Origin: Branchiostoma floridae
Lineage: Eukaryota > Chordata > Leptocardii > Amphioxiformes > Branchiostomatidae
Reading direction: 5' to 3'
Assembly: GCF_000003815.2 (NCBI RefSeq)
Contig: NC_049982.1
Coordinates: forward strand, 23,225,573 to 23,281,969
Length of the DNA stretch: 56,397 bases
Below are positions 55,171 through 56,397 of the stretch, piece after piece. The notes under the pieces are model-generated. The model made no database searches, was not told the origin of the DNA, and saw only the letters and a list, made by a program, of their open reading frames with translations. Numbering within the stretch: the first letter of the stretch is position 1; each line of letters begins with the position of its first letter. Both the position numbers and the translations under genes were made by a program.

Positions 55171-55311
55171 TCATCTCAGTCCCATAGCTACAAGCCACAG
55201 GGCAGTCTGTCTGTCCACAAAGGTTCTCCATTTCTGACGGTCGTCAACAGGGTTTACTCGACGACATTTAGCGTGGGGAAGACGGCCGTCTGCGGGAGGG
55301 TCAGGGCCTAG
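55171..55311 (-). mobile_element. LINE-type ORF2 C-terminal fragment
   Basis: On the minus strand about 46 codons are open up to TGA at 55171-55173, ending with AKCRRVNPVDDRQKWRTFVD and then ALWLVAMGLR. The (D)DRQKWR..V pattern at the extreme C-terminus, followed by a GATGATGATGAG tail, is typical of non-LTR retrotransposon 3' ends. The rest of the element is absent (5' truncated). The exact clade is not determined. Confidence 0.5.
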
Positions 55312-56397
55312 GAATTTTTTTCAGCCTCACGTGAGACAAGAAGCACACATAGTCACAATTTTATTGTCAAAAGGAAGCCAAAATATTATAGAACTGAATT
55401 CTCGTTTCTGTCTTCTTGAATTCGACTAACTTTGAAGAGAGCAAAATTAAAACAAGCCTACCAAGTTACGGCACACTGTCTAGCGTAGCACAAAAATCGG
55501 AAGGTACATTCACAAAAACGTCTCACAGAGTTTGCCGCTTGTACTACGCAGCGCGAAGGGTTCTCCTCAGCATGCTCTGTCACACTTTTACGTTTTCTAT
55601 AATATACCCAGTGTGAAATCGAAGGCTACACAATCCTATTTATGTCGCAGTAAGAGCGCGGCGCGATCGCCGTCTAGTGGTTACCAACTACTGTAAATCG
55701 CACAAATTCATAGAAACAGCTGGTTAGCGTAATCGCTAAAATTGCCACAAATCTATTATATTCGTTCACGTCACGCAGTTGACGGATACTCTCAGAGCTG
55801 AAATTGATATGGCTACCCCTGCACACTCCATGTAATCTTCACAGTACGCAGCTCTTCTCCGCTATATGCTTCCTCCGCTATATGATTCCTGTCAATCTGT
55901 GTAAATTCATTCATATTTGAACGGCATTTTTTTCAGAGTCCGCAATTCACATTTCATAAATTTCTTTTAATTTTTAGCAAACAATTTTGATTTACGTTTG
56001 ATGTACGTAGTTTGTTTATGCCCTCATTATCAATACCCGTCCGCCTGTCAATCATGCAAACTTTAAGGGGTTAGGTTTCTGCTACACTAAACTTTCGCGT
56101 TGACTTTGTGCCTGGGGTTTTGTGCTGTGCCGGCCACTCCCACCGTGTATAAAGCTGCACGTAGCTTAATTGTAATGTACCCAGCTGACTTCGTTTCCGT
56201 GCTCCACTTGCTTGCTGGGGACAACGCAGCGCTGTGGTAACTTACATGATGAACAACAAGGTGAAAAGGATGACCGTGACCTAAGATGGGGCGGGCGTTC
56301 CACGCTGCAGTTAATCATGCGAGTTTGATACATAACTCCATTCATAGTATCAATATTAACGTAATTACATGGTAATAAGATAGTTGACTTGTTTCAG
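55312..56397. other. No gene seen
   Basis: The window ends with CTTGTTTCAG, which could be a splice acceptor for an exon just outside it. I found nothing else supportable. Confidence 0.35.

Overview
This is a draft-assembly window of animal genomic DNA with 14 runs of N, several exactly 100 long and therefore probably of unknown true size. Genes are split by short GT-AG introns, and the two well-preserved families (SSUH2-type and RNF14-type proteins) are metazoan. The compact introns, the density of small palindromic transposons, the SCAN-related LTR element and the satellites suit an invertebrate deuterostome. Amphioxus (Branchiostoma) is my best guess, but it is an inference from style rather than something a marker in the window proves.

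Layout. 1-10 kb: one orphan exon, an LTR/gag fragment, direct repeats, odd palindromes and a noncoding segmental duplication (7740-8530 and 9590-10110). 10.1-10.4 kb: a promoter-like block and a short first exon. 11.7-16 kb: SINE, hAT-like and fold-back elements. 17.2-21.4 kb (minus): a tandem pair of secreted metal-dependent cyclase/arylformamidase-family genes; each copy lacks the end that the other keeps. 22.0-23.5 kb: an LTR element whose only visible ORF is Gag-protease. 26.2-28.2 kb: RWD exons of an RNF14-like gene and a separate terminal exon. 31.1-34.6 kb: a complete five-coding-exon gene for a secreted, helix-rich 295-residue protein whose four coding introns are all phase 0, with its promoter and start duplicated as a pseudogene at 35.5-36.1 kb. 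37.6-48.6 kb (minus): a complete 13-exon SSUH2 gene with introns full of small transposons. 51.2-54.5 kb: two interleaved satellites. 55.2 kb: a LINE 3' end.

No operon-like co-operation is visible. The most interesting item is the secreted helical gene at 31.7-33.6 kb. Its signal peptide, five coding exons, all-phase-0 introns, two-cysteine mature chain, RXRR cleavage sites and 3'UTR AU-rich nonamer together resemble a helical cytokine gene, yet I recognise no family. Next are the Gag-protease-only LTR element with an Arg/Gly-rich tail and the reciprocal exon loss in the cyclase pair.

Exon boundaries were worked out by hand from splice sites and reading-frame continuity; no database search was possible.
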